NCBI GenBank assembly: GCA_963715655.1
Contig: OY970262.1
Span: forward strand, 1,364,001 to 1,428,000
Direction: 5' to 3'
DNA length: 64,000 nt
Source of the DNA: JANQPD01 sp963715655
GTDB taxonomy: Bacteria > Bacteroidota > Bacteroidia > Flavobacteriales > Schleiferiaceae
Positions 63,122-64,000 of this stretch are shown here, in pieces; position 1 is the first letter of the stretch; each line of letters opens with the position of its first letter. The notes under the pieces are model-generated. The model did no database searches and had not been told where the DNA came from. It saw nothing but the letters and a program-made list of their open reading frames with translations. Made by a program: the position numbers and the translations under genes.

Positions 63122-63311
63122 TTATCAAAATTATATATGATACAGTAAGGCAATGAGTGCCTAAAAAGTTTAAGTTTGTACATATACTTGCTGCAGTATA
63201 TAAAGTTGTAAAATACAATGCCGAAGCAGATTTTTTATGCCTCTGTTAATTAGAGAGGTAAAAATGACACTTTGTGCATCACATGCTGTAAATGCAATTC
63301 AGTTTAACACT

Positions 63312-63800
63312 ATGAAATTTTTCCTTTTCCTAAAACCCTCGCAGATTTTATGGTTATTAGTTGCATTTACCGCAGTATTTACATTAGCCAATTGTGCTAA
63401 AGAAGAACCCCTTTTACCTGCTACCCAAAGCGAACTTATCTTGGGCACATGGATGTCAGATTCTTGTATTATTCGTATAAAAGCGGCACAACAACGGCAG
63501 GCTAATGTTTTTAAAACCAATTGGAAAACCGGTGCGTTTCAATTTAAAACAAATAATAGACTTACTATAAAGGTAAACCAAGCAGATCAAGATAATATAA
63601 TGGGTTTTAGAAATGAAACTAGTGTTTATAATTTAAGGAGTGGTGTGCTATATTTACAAAGAGCGTATTATTTGGCACCGGAAATACCGGTGGAAATTGT
63701 AGTCTTAAATGAGCAAAATTTAGTGCTGCGTTTTTTGTCCTTATCCTCCACAGCAAACGGGTATGATACTGAAAGCAGAACTATTTATTTTTCTAAATGA
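63312..63800 (+). CDS. Lipocalin-like lipoprotein (1 of a tandem pair)
   Basis: About 162 residues from the ATG at 63312, giving a lipoprotein signal (AFTAVFTLANC with the lipobox Cys at about residue 28). An open frame reaches upstream to 63237 but the extra 25 residues lack a signal character. After the Cys: KEEPLLPATQSELILGTWMSDSCI, then a beta-rich chain with KTNNRLTIKVNQ and VYNLRSGVLYLQRAYYL. The L-I-L-G-T-W motif is lipocalin-like. Its TGA overlaps the next ATG (ATGA), so the two lipoproteins are coupled. Confidence 0.75.
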   Translation: MKFFLFLKPSQILWLLVAFTAVFTLANCAKEEPLLPATQSELILGTWMSDSCIIRIKAAQQRQANVFKTNWKTGAFQFKTNNRLTIKVNQADQDNIMGFRNETSVYNLRSGVLYLQRAYYLAPEIPVEIVVLNEQNLVLRFLSLSSTANGYDTESRTIYFSK

Positions 63801-64000
63801 AAATAAACCAACCATACCAGTTAGGCTCAGCTCAAATATTAGTAGTTGCAATACTAATCTGTTTTTCTGCCTGCAAAAAAGAAGCGGAGGCTCCTAATCC
63901 CAAAGAATTAATTTTAGGAAAATGGCAAAGCAGTACGATTTCAGTTGAAGCTTGGATAAATACATTGCCCTTAGGAGATACTTCCGGTACTTGGAGTGCA
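63797..64000 (+). CDS. Lipocalin-like lipoprotein (2), cut by window end
   Basis: Sixty-eight codons are visible before the window ends. A lipoprotein signal (AILICFSAC, Cys25) is followed by KKEAEAPNPKELILGKWQSSTISVEAW. The E-L-I-L-G-K-W stretch mirrors the E-L-I-L-G-T-W of the upstream gene, indicating tandem paralogs. The start overlaps the previous stop as ATGA. Confidence 0.8.
   Translation, partial: MKINQPYQLGSAQILVVAILICFSACKKEAEAPNPKELILGKWQSSTISVEAWINTLPLGDTSGTWSA

Noticed and set aside
1..64000. Genomic island or prophage
   Set aside because: No integrase, transposase, tRNA-flanked boundary or phage structural gene was seen; codon use looks uniform by eye.

Overview
The window looks like chromosomal DNA of a Bacteroidota bacterium, most likely of the Flavobacteriales / Cryomorphaceae-like type (order-level placement is inference). 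The reasons are: AT-rich sequence; several start-proximal boxes of the Bacteroidota promoter type (TAnnTTTG, two of them with a TTG element 18-19 bp upstream); few Shine-Dalgarno sequences; a type IX secretion C-terminal sorting domain; a glycine-rich RRM protein; a Bacteroidota-type LptD and MutL; and many intergenic low-copy repeats of kinds common in that phylum. No rRNA, tRNA, CRISPR array, transposase or phage gene was seen. Gene content is mostly core or envelope-related.

Layout. 1-2000: end of a sigma-54 response regulator, two small outer-membrane proteins, a small acidic protein, and a ~200 bp repeat with terminal inverted repeats. 2-4.9 kb: MATE exporter and BioY biotin transporter, a repeat-rich gap, and an azurin-like copper lipoprotein. 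4.9-12.6 kb: polysaccharide genes (two GT4 glycosyltransferases, a polytopic membrane protein, an initiating sugar-phosphate transferase) interrupted by an M1 aminopeptidase. 12.7-14.6 kb: di-haem cytochrome c peroxidase and a putative membrane protein. 14.7-19.5 kb: MacB/FtsX-type permease; an unlisted ~46-codon gene overlapping the start of an unusual phosphodiesterase-TPR-sulfotransferase fusion; and a T9SS cargo protein. 19.6-28.6 kb: a membrane protein flanked by two different tandem repeats, sterol-desaturase family and rhodanese pair, M20 dipeptidase, PiT phosphate transporter, YyaL/DUF255 protein, OmpA lipoprotein, RNA-binding protein.

28.9-40 kb: second copy of the inverted-repeat element; DppB-type permease and DoxX-like protein; then LptD divergent from a run of + strand genes (amidase, MCE/MlaD protein, two Fe-S electron-transfer subunits with a HAD protein and a lipoprotein between them, and a conserved protein of unknown function). 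This run combines envelope lipid/LPS transport, wall hydrolysis and a membrane redox module. 40.2-43.3 kb: three-PAS histidine kinase with a LytTR regulator and a small unknown. 43.4-48.2 kb (minus strand): nuclease/phosphatase-family protein, two rhomboid proteases, MutL and a small tail-anchored protein. 48.4-54.7 kb: GH3/beta-lactamase fusion, MORN-repeat protein, pirin, triose-phosphate isomerase, PrmA. 54.8-64 kb: a 1475-residue exported protein of unknown function, a duplicated repeat block, a TPR-like membrane protein, penicillin-binding protein 1A, a DUF4197 lipoprotein, and two tandem lipoproteins, the last cut by the window edge.

No obvious defence island or mobile cluster was found. 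The strongest candidates for something undescribed are the small gene plus phosphodiesterase-TPR-sulfotransferase fusion (15987-18597) and the non-coding repeat families. Calls rest on reading translations and motifs by eye; no database search was run.
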